From assembly GCA_001599815.1 (NCBI GenBank), contig BCIA01000006.1:2544961-2608960 (forward strand): a stretch of 64,000 nt of DNA, read 5' to 3'. The notes beneath the pieces were generated by a model. The model did not search any database, was not told the DNA's origin, and worked only from the letters and a program-made list of their open reading frames with translations. The position numbers and the translations under genes are program-made. Source of the stretch: Furcasterigmium furcatum (taxonomy: Eukaryota > Ascomycota > Sordariomycetes > Glomerellales > Plectosphaerellaceae). Shown one piece after another: positions 11,459 through 21,695 of the stretch (its first letter is position 1; each line of letters starts with the position of its first letter).

Positions 11459-13375
11459 ATGCGAACGTCGCTTGCCATCACCGGCGCTCTTGCCGGTGCC
11501 CTTTCCGTGCAAGCCTTGCGCATCGAGCACGCCGCCAAAATCCGCCGGCAGGACACCTGCGAGGAAGTCCTGCCGTACCTTGACGCGTCTCTCCCCGTCG
11601 AGGACCGCCTTGATGATCTTCTCTCCCGGATGTCCCTCCAGGAGAAGGCCGGCCAGATGTACCATAGCAGGGCTCTCCCGAACAATCCCCAGGGTACTCT
11701 CAACGAGGTTGGCCAGAAGTTCCTGTCGCACTTTGTCTATACCGGTGGCGTCAATAACGTCGATGCCTTCATTGACTGGCACAACGAAGTTCAGCAATAT
11801 GCCATCGACAATACGCCACTCGGCATCCCCGTGACCATCTCTTCGGACCCTCAGCATGGATGGACTCAGGACAGCGCGACATCCAACGTCGGCATGTCCT
11901 TCTCCCGGTGGACCGAGACCATGGGTCTTGCCGCACTGAGAAGCCCCGACTTGGCTCGGGTCTACGGCGATGTCGTCAGACAGGAACTGGCTGCGGTTGG
12001 CATCCGGCAGGTCCTGTACCCCCAGGTTGACCTTGCCACCGAGCCCAGATGGGGTCGCGTCCGTCAAACCATGGGTGAAGACGCAACACTGACGACCGAC
12101 CTCATGTTGGACATGTTGAAGGGCTTTCAAGGCGGGGCTTCCATCAGCAACCAGTCCGTTGCCGCCACCGTGAAGCACTTCCCCGGCGGCGGCCCGCAGG
12201 AGGTAAGCTACCTAATATTCAGACTCAGCCGGTATGCCCAGACCTAGTAGTCGCTGATTCGAGGCCAGAATGGCGACGACCCTCACTTTTCTTGGGGAAA
12301 GTACCAGGTCTACCCCGGAAACAACGAGGCCTATCATCTCATCCCTTTCGAGGCTGCAATCGAAGCTGGCGCGCCGCAGATCATGCCCTACTACTCGCAG
12401 CCTAAGGGCAATGCCTGGGACGAGGACGGCTTTTCCTTCTCCAAAGCCATCATCAAGGATCTCCTCCAGGGCACCCTCGGCTTCAAGGGCATCGTCCTGA
12501 CCGACTTTGGCATTCTCACCATGACCCCGTGGGGCGTCGAGGACAAGACCCTCTTGGAGAGGACTCGAATGGTTTTCGAGGCGGGCTGTGACATTATCGG
12601 CGGTGAGAGCAGCACCGAGCTTCTCATCCAGCTGGTCGAAGAAGGCGCCATACCCGAATCCAGGCTGGATATCTCCGTCAGGAAGCTGATGAGGCAGAAA
12701 TTTGACTTGGGCCTCTTTGACAAACCATTTATCAACAAGGAGGAAGCCAGGGTCATAGTGGGCAGCGAACACTTCCGTCGTCTCGGAAACGATACGCAGC
12801 GTCGCTCCTTCACGCTCCTGACCAACCAGGACAACATGCTGCCCCTTGGCAGCTCAGCACGAACGGCCAAAGTCTACGCCGAGGGCCTCCCGCGGCCAGC
12901 CCTCGAGGAGCGTGGGTTCAGCGTCGTTGACAACCCCGAGGAAGCCGAGTTCGCCTTTCTACGCCTCACGTCGCCTTTTGGCCCCCCTGATCCAGAGAGT
13001 ATGGCGTCCATCGGAATCAACAACGGCACTCTGGAGTTCAACTCGACGGAAAGGGCGAGACAGGCTAGGATTTATGCGGCGGTGCCCACGATCGTCGACA
13101 TCAAGATCAACAGGCCTCCTGCGGTGCCGGAGATCGCCGAGCAGGCTTCAGCTCTGTTTGTGAGTTACGGCAGCAGCCCCGAGGCTTTCCTAGATGTGGT
13201 GTTTGGCGTGGTGGCGCCCGAGGGGAAACTCCCATTTGAAATGCCGCGCTCTGACGAGGCAGTCGAGTCGTCTTTAGAGGATATGCCCTTTGACACGGAG
13301 AATCCGGTGTTTGGGTTCGGTCATGGCTTAACCTACCATTCTAAGCCCTGTGTGACCAGACCCAGCTCTGTCTAA
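11459..13375 (+). CDS. secreted glycoside hydrolase family 3 enzyme
   Basis: This is a predicted extracellular beta-glycosidase of family GH3, probably acting on beta-glucosides or other wall-derived oligosaccharides. Exons are 11459-12202 and 12269-13375, giving 616 residues. A signal peptide of about 19 residues ends at SVQA. The N-terminal barrel has the expected RWGRVRQTMGED segment and the KHFPGGGPQ motif just before the intron. The nucleophile should be D327 in LTDFG, where most relatives have SDW or TDW. The C-terminal sandwich domain ends with FGFGHGLTY, and there is no fibronectin-III-like tail. About 20 residues follow that motif. The substrate cannot be told from sequence alone. 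Confidence 0.88.
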
Positions 13376-13588
13376 AGAATGAGTTTCTTAGCGCCGATCC
13401 CTGAATATTATTCGCAGGCGGTTTGATTCAAATCGTCTGTCTACACTGCCACGCCTGCCCCTGTGCCCCTGACCTGCATCCCTGGCAGCACCGCCTCATT
13501 CGGGGTGCTGACTGCGGCGCCTGGATACGTTACAGCAGAACCCCTCTTTCACCGTTGACCATAGTGGCATGCATTTATAGTAGGCAAA

Positions 13589-14875
13589 ATGTCCACTCGT
13601 AGATCTCCTGCCTGTATCCTCCTGCACCGAGCATCATCTACCCGTATTGTCGACATGTCTGACGTCAGCCCCGACTGCTTCTATGCGACTTGGAAAGCAG
13701 CTCAAGATGGACAAATTCCTCAAGAAAAGAAGCTAAGGAACATTACACGCCATCTCTTTACTCGAACCCAGCATCTGGAAGATGGCCCCATTCATGATAA
13801 ATATATTGCGTTCTGGGCCGAGCGTGATCTGCCTTCGGCTGCCGTCATGGTGGGCATGACGCAAGAAAATATTCAACTACCTGCGAGTACGTTAAACTCA
13901 TATTGGATTTTCATGTTGATGTACATTTTTATATTCAAAGCATACATGCTTCTACTTAGATCCGGTTGGCTGACGACAGAGATCTACACAGGCTTCGAGG
14001 AGCCCCTGCTGAAGATGCTCCTCCGAAGCGAGTCCGCCAATCTCACAGAACTGCAGGAACTGGACCAAGAGAACCTGATCCTTGGGAACCCTCTGCTTTA
14101 TCAGCTTATTGTAGCCGCAGCCCTGCAGCATGGAAATCGTGCCCTAGTTCGTGACATGGTCACTGCGGCGCCTCCGGGACCTCGCCATGAGCTTCTTTTC
14201 GGCTGCGACAAAGGCCCAACCGCTGTGGTCGACGGCCCGGCACGGGAATTCGCTGGTGTTCAAGCTTACGGGCATGGAGCACTCGCGGGACAGCCAGACA
14301 ACGGATGTGAGATCTGGGCCACCATGATCAAAGCTGGATGGGCGGTTCCCCGGCAGTACATGCAGACGTGGGCAGCGTCCAGCGCCACGACGGAGGCAGG
14401 GAGACAGCTCTTCGATACACTCGCGGAGAAAGGCGTCAAGATAGAGCTCTGGGCTGTCCGCACAGCTCTTTCGTACAAAAAGTACGAGCTCTTGGAGTAC
14501 GCCCTCCGCATCTACGCACCAAAGGACCCGGAGGAGCACTATGAGCTGCTATGCGCCGCCGCTCACCTCAACCCCGACGGACTCAAGTTCTTTAAATTAC
14601 TGCATCAGCACGGGGTGAACAACTTCAACTGGATTCCGACACAGCAAGGCGTGGTGAGCATGCCCATATACAGGGAGGACAAGGTGCCGTCCCGGACTCC
14701 CCTTCACATTGCAGCAAGCGAAGGAGACCCGATAGTGGTCGACTGGCTGATCCGACGTGGAGCTAAAGCATCCACGGATTATTTTGGAATGAACGCATTG
14801 CAGCTTGCGAAGAGCATGGGCCGGAACGACGTGGTTGCAGTGTTTGAGCGGCACCCGACTTGGGGCCGTCGGTGA
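13589..14875 (+). CDS. ankyrin-type hypothetical protein
   Basis: The open frame encodes 428 residues if read without splicing. A 93-bp segment (13887-13979) starts with GTACGT, ends with CAG, is AT-rich and translates to an out-of-character hydrophobic stretch. It is probably an intron whose length is a multiple of three; removing it gives 397 residues with LPAKIYTGFEE across the junction. The C terminus has two ankyrin-like units (TPLHIAASEGDPIVVDWLIRRGA and MNALQLAKSMGRNDVV). The rest is helical without a named domain. A second possible start is M23 at 13655. Function is unknown; such proteins are common in accessory parts of fungal genomes. Confidence 0.65.
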   Translation: MSTRRSPACILLHRASSTRIVDMSDVSPDCFYATWKAAQDGQIPQEKKLRNITRHLFTRTQHLEDGPIHDKYIAFWAERDLPSAAVMVGMTQENIQLPASTLNSYWIFMLMYIFIFKAYMLLLRSGWLTTEIYTGFEEPLLKMLLRSESANLTELQELDQENLILGNPLLYQLIVAAALQHGNRALVRDMVTAAPPGPRHELLFGCDKGPTAVVDGPAREFAGVQAYGHGALAGQPDNGCEIWATMIKAGWAVPRQYMQTWAASSATTEAGRQLFDTLAEKGVKIELWAVRTALSYKKYELLEYALRIYAPKDPEEHYELLCAAAHLNPDGLKFFKLLHQHGVNNFNWIPTQQGVVSMPIYREDKVPSRTPLHIAASEGDPIVVDWLIRRGAKASTDYFGMNALQLAKSMGRNDVVAVFERHPTWGRR

Positions 14876-15341
14876 TAACCGACTTGGAATTGGATCAGAG
14901 GACACTCTCGGCTCAGTTACTTGAAGGCTTTCCTCTACAATTCATATCACTCCCTGCGCAGGGCGTTCCACTCTCTATGCTTCAGTTGACGCACATGAGT
15001 ACATGTAACTTTTGACAGGGACTCTGAGGATGAGCTAACGAGTGTGCCAGGCCATCTTTGGGGTATCACTGACTGACAGGTGGGATTCCATGTAGCACTA
15101 GAGTAACACCAAATGTTTATCGCGTTTTCTCTAAGACACTTGACCGGTGGGAAAGACAGAGTCGTTGTCTGATTCTCGAATCGATACGATGACGTCGATC
15201 GCGGGGCATTTGTCACGTGACCTAACATCTGTTTGTGTTGCGTCTGCCCTTGCTGCTGCTCCATCATATTCACGACGACGACCGACCACCGCCCAAACGA
15301 GCTCAATTCTGCGACGAATACCTAGATTATCTCACTACATC
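14876..15341. other. intergenic region
   Basis: This is a 466-bp spacer holding the promoter and 5' UTR of the reductase gene at 15342. It contains a CACGTGAC motif near 15215 that could bind a bHLH or bZIP factor. No gene is seen. Confidence 0.35.
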
Positions 15342-16456
15342 ATGTCGGGGAAGACTGCCCTCATTACGGGCGCCACTGGCCTCCTGGGCCGTCAGGTGGT
15401 GAGAGCCTTCGATCTCAAGGGCTGGAACACCAAAGGCACCGGCTTCTCGCGAGCGGACGGCGTTTCTGTCTTCAAGACGGACTTGGGCAGTCCTGACCAG
15501 GTTGAAAAGCTGCTGGAGGACATCAAGTAAGGATCCCAGCCCGTTCAACGCGTCAGAGAGCTCAACTGATCACCCGCAGACCCAACGTGGTTGTTCACTG
15601 TAGGTGAATGTGTGTCGAGTGCCTCACCTCGCATCTGACCTCACATTCCAGGCGCCGCCCAAAGATTCCCAGACAAGGTTGACAAGGATCCCGAAGCCAG
15701 CCGGGCCCTCAACGTCACTGCCACCAAGTCGCTTGCCGGCCTGTGTGCCGCCCGGGACATCCTTCTGATCTACATCTCGACGGACTACGTCTTCTCCGGA
15801 AAGGAGGGCGAGGCGCCTTATCAGACCGATGCCAAGCCTGGCCCCACGAATCTCTACGGCCAGACGAAGCTCGACGGTGAGTACGCCGTCTTGGAGGAGT
15901 ACAAGAATGCCGGCAAGCAAGGCCTGGGCGTCGCCCTCCGCGTCCCTGTCCTCTACGGCAAGGCCGAGACGCCGGCCGAAAGTGCCACCAATGTCCTCAT
16001 GGATTTCCTGTGGAAGGCCCAGGAGTCGGAAACCAAGGTAAAGCAGGACCACTGGTCCATTCGTTACCCTACCAACACTGAGGATGTCGGTCGCGTCTGT
16101 CAAGGTGAGTCAGCGCTGCTGGAGTCGAGGATGGAAAACCGATTGACGCGCTCCGTGTAGACATTGCTGCGAAGTATCTCGGTACCTCTGAGAAGAGCTC
16201 GCTGCCGCAGATCCTGCAGTTCTCCAGCGAGGACAGGATGACAAAGTACGAGATTTGCCAGAAGTTCGCGGACATCATGGGCCTTTCCATGGACAACATC
16301 GAGGCGAACACCCAGGGCAACGACCCCAATGCCAGCGTCCAGCGGCCGTTTGACTGCCATCTCAGCACGCAGGCTCTCAAGGACCTTGGGATTGACGTGT
16401 CCACGAACGACTTTACGGCATGGTGGCGCCGGGAAGTTCACGCCTTTCGTCATTGA
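15342..16456 (+). CDS. NAD(P)-binding reductase of the RmlD/MAT2B type
   Basis: This is an extended short-chain dehydrogenase similar to dTDP-4-dehydrorhamnose reductase and to the beta regulatory subunit of methionine adenosyltransferase. Exons are 15342-15526, 15580-15599 (a 20-nt microexon), 15652-16104 and 16161-16456, giving 317 residues. The dinucleotide motif TGATGLLG is at residues 9-16, STDYVFSG at 111-118, and the catalytic YxxxK is Y137/K141. The microexon is required to join NVVVH to CAAQRFPDK, which is the family sequence at this place. The length is normal. Whether it is an active sugar reductase or a regulatory subunit cannot be decided here. Confidence 0.88.
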
Positions 16457-17109
16457 GATTAATCAAGGAAGCGTCAATTGAACAATCGGCGGAAAGAGGG
16501 TTAATATCTCGGAACGAGTGTCATGTGCGATCAGTTCATCGTGAGCCAGGCTGTGTAGAGGCAAACCCAAGCCACACCTGAGTGCTACTGGTGCCCTTGG
16601 GTCGGCCCCCATCGGCCCCCAACTTGCGGTTCAGTGCCTGGCACAGACAGTCCCATGATGTTGGATTGGCGATGTCCTGAGTTGCCCGCCAGATGCCGAC
16701 ATTTTCCGCATCACACCATTCCCTGAGGTTCGACCGAGCCTGGAAAGTTCCCAGCAAGGCTGTGATCCTCCATGACACTCCTCTCCGTCAGGGGACATTG
16801 TACACTTTTACCGCCCGAGCCCACATCCCCAGTGCTGGTGGTGCGCCCTGCAGCCTGCCTGACCCCGCCATTGGCCGGGGCAGATGCTGGAGATCTTCAC
16901 ATCCCTGAAGAGGCGCTGGCAGTGCATGCAGTGCCGCAATCCTGGACCAGGGCTGAAGTACTCACATCACACCACCCTGGCTAATTACGATGAACGGCCC
17001 CCCTGGACTGATCCTTCTGGATAAGAAGGGCCTAACGCCCAGATTTACAGCCTTGTTGCCCTTGCGGAAGTCTGTTTTCGCACGCGAGAGTGTTTCCATC
17101 GAATTGACC
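16457..17109. other. intergenic region
   Basis: No separate gene is supported in these 653 bp. An in-frame ATG at 16990 lies upstream of the preferred start of the next gene. Confidence 0.35.
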
Positions 17110-17671
17110 ATGCCTTCCACCGAGACCACTGCGTTGGTGCAGCTCGTTCTGCGCTCAGCTGTCAATGTCGCGTGTATTGTCATTCTCAGCCTTACGCTGT
17201 ACTGCCACATCGAGTTCAACGAAGCCTTCAAGGTGACATATGCAGCGGTAAGGGCCCCAACCGCCCTGGGCCTCGTCGTTGTGTCCGCTAATCGTCACAT
17301 TACAGGTATTCTCCCCCTTCATCTACAATTCCGTCCTCATATACGCCTACTGGGCGCTCTTGAGATCCCGTGTCGCCGACGCGGAGAACAAGATCAATTA
17401 CACACGGATGGTCATCGGCGACTACTTCCTCGTCGTCCTCTGCGCAGCCTCGGCCGGCTACATGGCGGCGATGGACCTGCATCGATTCCGGCCGGGAAAT
17501 AGCCCATCCGATGCCCCTTACAAGGCGGACCCGTGGAGGATAATCGCGTTTGGGTTCCAGGTCGCTGCTGGGTATGTGTGCTGCTTGCTCCTTTTGGTCG
17601 CTGAGGTTACTGACGATGCGGAAGTGCCTTGCAACTTTGTGCTGCCGTATGGAACTGTGCCGGCTGCCTGA
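17110..17671 (+). CDS. small four-helix membrane protein of unknown function
   Basis: Exons 17110-17247 and 17306-17671 give 167 residues. The 58-bp intron has GTAAGG, a CTAAT branch site and ACAG. Four hydrophobic segments are visible at about residues 8-31, 42-64, 78-98 and 121-144. A charged loop (RSRVADAENKINYTR) lies between the second and third, and the C-terminal tail is short. The layout resembles MARVEL-like or DUF-type integral membrane proteins, but no signature is clear. A start at 16990 would add 40 residues that look like leader sequence, so 17110 is preferred. I do not recognise the family. Confidence 0.6.
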
Positions 17672-18289
17672 GGGCTCGGACGAGATATCGGCCCGTCCAT
17701 GGCCACGCATGATCCTTTAGGCTGTACAGGGTTTTTGAGGCAGTTTGTTCAGGCATTGGGGGTCCGATAAGTATGCACCGAGAAAAGAATTCGTCGCCAA
17801 GACATCGCTGCGAGGTCGCCGCCGGCTCTTCCAAGATGAGCGACCCGTCACCGAGGAGTTGGATGTTTTCTAGATGTGACTGAGCGAACCAACCTTCGAC
17901 GACGTCGATTAGATGCCGCCATGCGTCCAGGTACCAGGCAGCCTGAGTGAGGCAAACACGGCGCCTATGCAGCCAGGCAACAGCACGCCCGCCTGCCTGG
18001 CCAACAGCCCACCAATCGTATGCAGTCCAAGATCAGGTTGTATGAACGCCTGGGGTTCAGTCAACGGTCAGCCTTTCTACATATTAAGCTCATCCACTCC
18101 TGGCTGGTTGGCTATCAACCATTCCAGCTCATCAGCACATCTCGTCCACGCCACCTCGACTCATCATCCTGGAAGTCGAGGTTCATGGGCCTCGACAACT
18201 TCTGGTAGCCAGGTCTACCTGACGATCTCTCCTGGCAGTCAGACAACGACCGATCGTTAGGCACAGGATACCGGTCTTCAACTCTCAAG
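17672..18289. other. intergenic region
   Basis: No gene is supported in this 618-bp region. Short frames at 17913-18260 overlap in several registers and have no domain. Confidence 0.35.
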
Positions 18290-19798
18290 TTGCCGCAGCC
18301 ACCATTGAGGCGCCTCTCGAAATCCTGTCCCGGGGCAACGATGGACGGCGCTTCTTCGGACTGCAAAGTAGAGGCCGCGGCCCTCGTGTGGCCGACTTTC
18401 TGTCCACCAGCGACCGCCTTCCCACTCGACAGCTTTCCCTATGATGTGGTACTGGGAGTGGTCGCGTATCTTCCGAGGGAATCCTACATTGCACTTGCAT
18501 TAACTTGCAGGTCCTACTGGCGGGGTCTCGTCGGAAACGACCCAAAGGCGCCCGCTCTGACTTCAAGTGAGCAACAGGAGCTCGGCTTGATGCTCGAGAG
18601 GGTTTTGCCCAAGCATTTCTTCTGCCACGCCTGTCTCCGATTGTGCGCCGCGGACATCCAGTCGGAAGATCCGACACAAAACCGGCCACATCCGGGCTGT
18701 GCAGGCGGATCATGGAACGAGAGAGATGATCTGACGCTGAAGCTTACGGGTGAATGGTTGTCGTGGCGAGGCTCCAGCCAACTGGAACCCCTTCACTTCC
18801 ATGAGGCACACATGGTCATGCGCCGCCATTTCCAGGGGCCTGGCTTCGGGCTTCCCATCGAGAGACTCCAGTATCGTTACGAGTTTGAGAGATTCCCCGA
18901 GGGGCCCAAGCCCTCACGCTGGTGGAACGAGTTTCGCTTCTCAGGCGAAGGTCTGCGGAACCACTTCCCACTTGCACGACATTCTTCCTCGCCGCTGCGG
19001 CTTACCAGGAGTCGCCTGAGGGATCTTCCTCCGGCGTCCAAGTATCTCTCGAGCGCAAAGAAACCGATCACGCCCCGAGGCCGCCGAAAAGCCGGTAGAC
19101 GGCTGCACATCCCAGCCTCCCCCTGTGTCCTGACGACTCCGTGGATGTTCAAACACGAGCAGACGCCCAGGATTATCGATGACGAGCTCTACATCCGCCG
19201 AGTACATCAAGTCGTCGCGCCACCATCCGTGCCGGCGGCTGAGTTTGTTGATCTGATAATGCATCTCGACCTACCCGTATGTGGACACGCCGGAACTCTT
19301 CGATCGGAGAAGCCTCATGCGTGCGTCCTCCGAGGACCAGCATTGAATGGGCACTTCTGGGGGTCCACTGTCAAGGTGCTCATATGGAATTTGAGAGTCT
19401 CCCACAAACATGCCTTCAGGGAATTGTATGCCTGCTCGGGCTGCTTCACGGACTGCGTTCTGTCGATCAATAAGGGAAAAGGCGTCGACGGCTTCTGGAA
19501 CCTCGAGCTCGCGACATACCATCGTCTGGGATCCTGCTATTCACCCGCATCCCCGGAGTGGCTCTGGCTTGTCACGGACCTGTGCATGTTGACACGACAT
19601 GGCAACAAGGATTTCTTCAGCTTTCACAGGAAAAATGCGACAGCTTATTGTCGCTCAGAAACGTTCGAGGCTGGTGGGGTTCGGGAGCGCTGGCTTCAGT
19701 CAGAGCATCGGACGAGCGACGGCCTGGACACATCCAGTGCCAAACAAGAGACATCAGCGGCATTGCCGACATTCTCGGATCGCCGACCTCTCGTATGA
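18290..19798 (+). CDS. F-box domain protein
   Basis: A single uninterrupted frame of 502 residues, probably a substrate receptor of an SCF ubiquitin ligase. Residues 44-78 match the F-box pattern: FPLDSFPYDVVLGVVAYL followed by an ALTCRSYW helix. A Cys pair (CHACLRLC) follows near residues 110-117, a common companion of F-boxes in filamentous fungi. The rest has scattered Trp and Cys residues but no repeat domain. Translation could also begin at M18 (18341), which would shorten the N terminus without affecting the F-box. The target is unknown. Confidence 0.75.
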   Translation: MPQPPLRRLSKSCPGATMDGASSDCKVEAAALVWPTFCPPATAFPLDSFPYDVVLGVVAYLPRESYIALALTCRSYWRGLVGNDPKAPALTSSEQQELGLMLERVLPKHFFCHACLRLCAADIQSEDPTQNRPHPGCAGGSWNERDDLTLKLTGEWLSWRGSSQLEPLHFHEAHMVMRRHFQGPGFGLPIERLQYRYEFERFPEGPKPSRWWNEFRFSGEGLRNHFPLARHSSSPLRLTRSRLRDLPPASKYLSSAKKPITPRGRRKAGRRLHIPASPCVLTTPWMFKHEQTPRIIDDELYIRRVHQVVAPPSVPAAEFVDLIMHLDLPVCGHAGTLRSEKPHACVLRGPALNGHFWGSTVKVLIWNLRVSHKHAFRELYACSGCFTDCVLSINKGKGVDGFWNLELATYHRLGSCYSPASPEWLWLVTDLCMLTRHGNKDFFSFHRKNATAYCRSETFEAGGVRERWLQSEHRTSDGLDTSSAKQETSAALPTFSDRRPLV

Positions 19799-20394
19799 TC
19801 AAACAAGCGTTCTTTTCATGAAGACCTGTCCATTGAATTGCGGTTCAGACCGGACAATGGCGAGGTTGGCGGCCCCGGGGACGCTCGACCCCGGCTCAGA
19901 GGTCCATGGAGCGACCCTGCGGAGGATGTCCGGTCTCTTACTGCTTCTGACTGGGAATTATGACATGACAAGCATCCAGCTGCCCGGAATGGTCGGAATG
20001 GGCTACGGCTGAATTGCCCTGGAAGAAGGACCCAAGGGTATACGATAGCAGGGCAAGGCTTTGGGCTCTCTACCCACAATTATGCACATAGAAATAGAGC
20101 TGACATCAACATAAAATCCTCTTTTAAATTAGAAGCGGGAGAAGGCCAAAACATCAAACCGCTATGTAGTGTACCATAAATATTACAAATATCCACGGGA
20201 CACCCGTCGCCATCGAAACCTGAGAGACCCGCCCAGCCATGACCCGGGTGGCCGCCGTGTCTCATGAAGCCGACCATCGCCAGCAGAGCTACAGCACTCT
20301 GAGGGTCTTATATGACGATAAACAATAAGCGCCGGTTCTCCGAATTCATTAGACACGCCTGCGATAGAGGAAAATCGGCTCTTGAAAGCAACTC
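19799..20394. other. convergent intergenic region
   Basis: No gene is seen in this 596-bp spacer between the F-box gene and the chitin deacetylase. An AT-rich stretch near 20080-20190 probably holds the 3' processing signals for one or both. Confidence 0.35.
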
Positions 20395-21695
20395 CTAAAA
20401 ACCGGGGCCGATTGGGGCCGGAGCGGGGACCGGGACCGGCGGCGGGGCGCCCGGTGCCACCGGGACGGAGACGCCACAAACGCCGAAGAGGGGGTTACAG
20501 CCGGCACCGCAGTGCGCCGCGGTGGTGCCGCAGAAGCCGAATTGGCTGCAGCACGTGCCAGCCAGGCACACGAAGTTTTGGGGCCCGCCGCAGGCCGCGT
20601 CCGGGCTGAGGACACCTGTCGGGGTGGCCGTGCTGGTGATGCTGATGGTCGAGGCGACGGCCGTGCCTGTCGGCGTGGACGTCCGCGTCGCGTTGTACCA
20701 GTTGGCCACCGGGTCGCCGAGGCAGTCGCCGACCGTGACCCCCCTGAGGCCGCTCTGGGTTATGATGCGGACGAACTCGGGCGTCAGGATCTGTGCGGTG
20801 TTCTGGTGGATCTGGGGGAGGAGGGCGTCAGCTGGATCTGTCAGGCTGCCTGCGTCGTAGGGGAACTCACGTCGTGGGCCAGGGCGATGGTCCCGCCCGC
20901 GGCAACACCGGCCTGGAAGTTGACGGCGCCGGTGATATTTCCAACCGGCTCCTTGTTTGCGAAGTCGAGCGTGTCAATGTCCGCCTGGGCAACGTGGTAG
21001 CCCAGTTGCCCGAGGATGGACAGGGTGGCCTCGTTCGTGCTAAAAAACGGAGGGCGCATGTAAGTCGGGTACTTCCCGACGATGTTGATGAGATCCGTCT
21101 CGAGGCGAACCATCTCGGAGATGACATCGTTGTCGCCCAGTGTGGCGAGGTCTGCGTGGCTGAATGTGTGAGAGCCGATCTGGTGGCCCGTCTGATCCAT
21201 TCGTCGGATCACGTCGGCGTAAGTGTTGATATCGCCCACGTTGTTGCCGTTGACGAAGAAGGTGGCCTTGATATTTGCCTGGTCGAGCAGATCCAGGACG
21301 TTTGTGGTGAAATCGAACGGGCCATCGTCGTAAGTGAGAGCGAAGGTGCCGGGCACGGTGCATGTCGTGATGATGCTGCCGATGGGGATGCCGGGGCCTT
21401 GGACGGGCGGACTGCCCGTGGGCATGGTGACGGGTGGCACAGGCGGCGCGGGGGGTACCGGCGGCGTCGCGGGAGGCACCGGGGGCATCGCGGGAGGCAC
21501 CGGCGGCATCACGGGGTGCGCTGGCGGCATCGCGGGAGGTACCGGTGGCATGGCGGGGGGTACTGGCGGCATCACGGGGTGCACTGGCGGCATCAAGTGA
21601 CTCCCACCCAAAACTCCGGGTTCTTGGCGGCGTGAGTACGGTTTGGCCGAGGCCGAAGCCACCAAGAAGGCGGCGTTGAAAGCGTGAAAGCGCAT
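20395..21695 (-). CDS. secreted chitin (polysaccharide) deacetylase with CBM18
   Basis: This enzyme is predicted to remove acetyl groups from chitin, either in its own wall or to hide chitin from a host. Exons are 21695-20871 and 20811-20395, giving 413 residues. A signal peptide covers about the first 17 residues. Residues 33-92 are a Pro-rich linker made of MPPVPPA-type repeats. The NodB domain follows, with TYDDGP at 121-126 (D123, D124), SHTFSH at 175-180 and RPPFF at 214-218. After a Ser/Thr-rich linker, residues 348-387 form a CBM18 chitin-binding module with its eight cysteines (pattern CGG...CCSQFGFCG...C). A Pro-rich tail closes the protein. The Pro-rich block between signal and catalytic domain is unusual in length. 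Confidence 0.92.
21464..21600 (-). repeat. tandem repeat encoding Pro-rich linker
   Basis: This is a degenerate tandem array with a period of about 21-27 nt, each unit encoding MPPVPPA or a close variant (MPPAHPV, TPPVPPA). It lies within the chitin deacetylase gene. The repeat is near-identical at DNA level between neighbouring units, so copy number may vary between strains. Confidence 0.75.
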
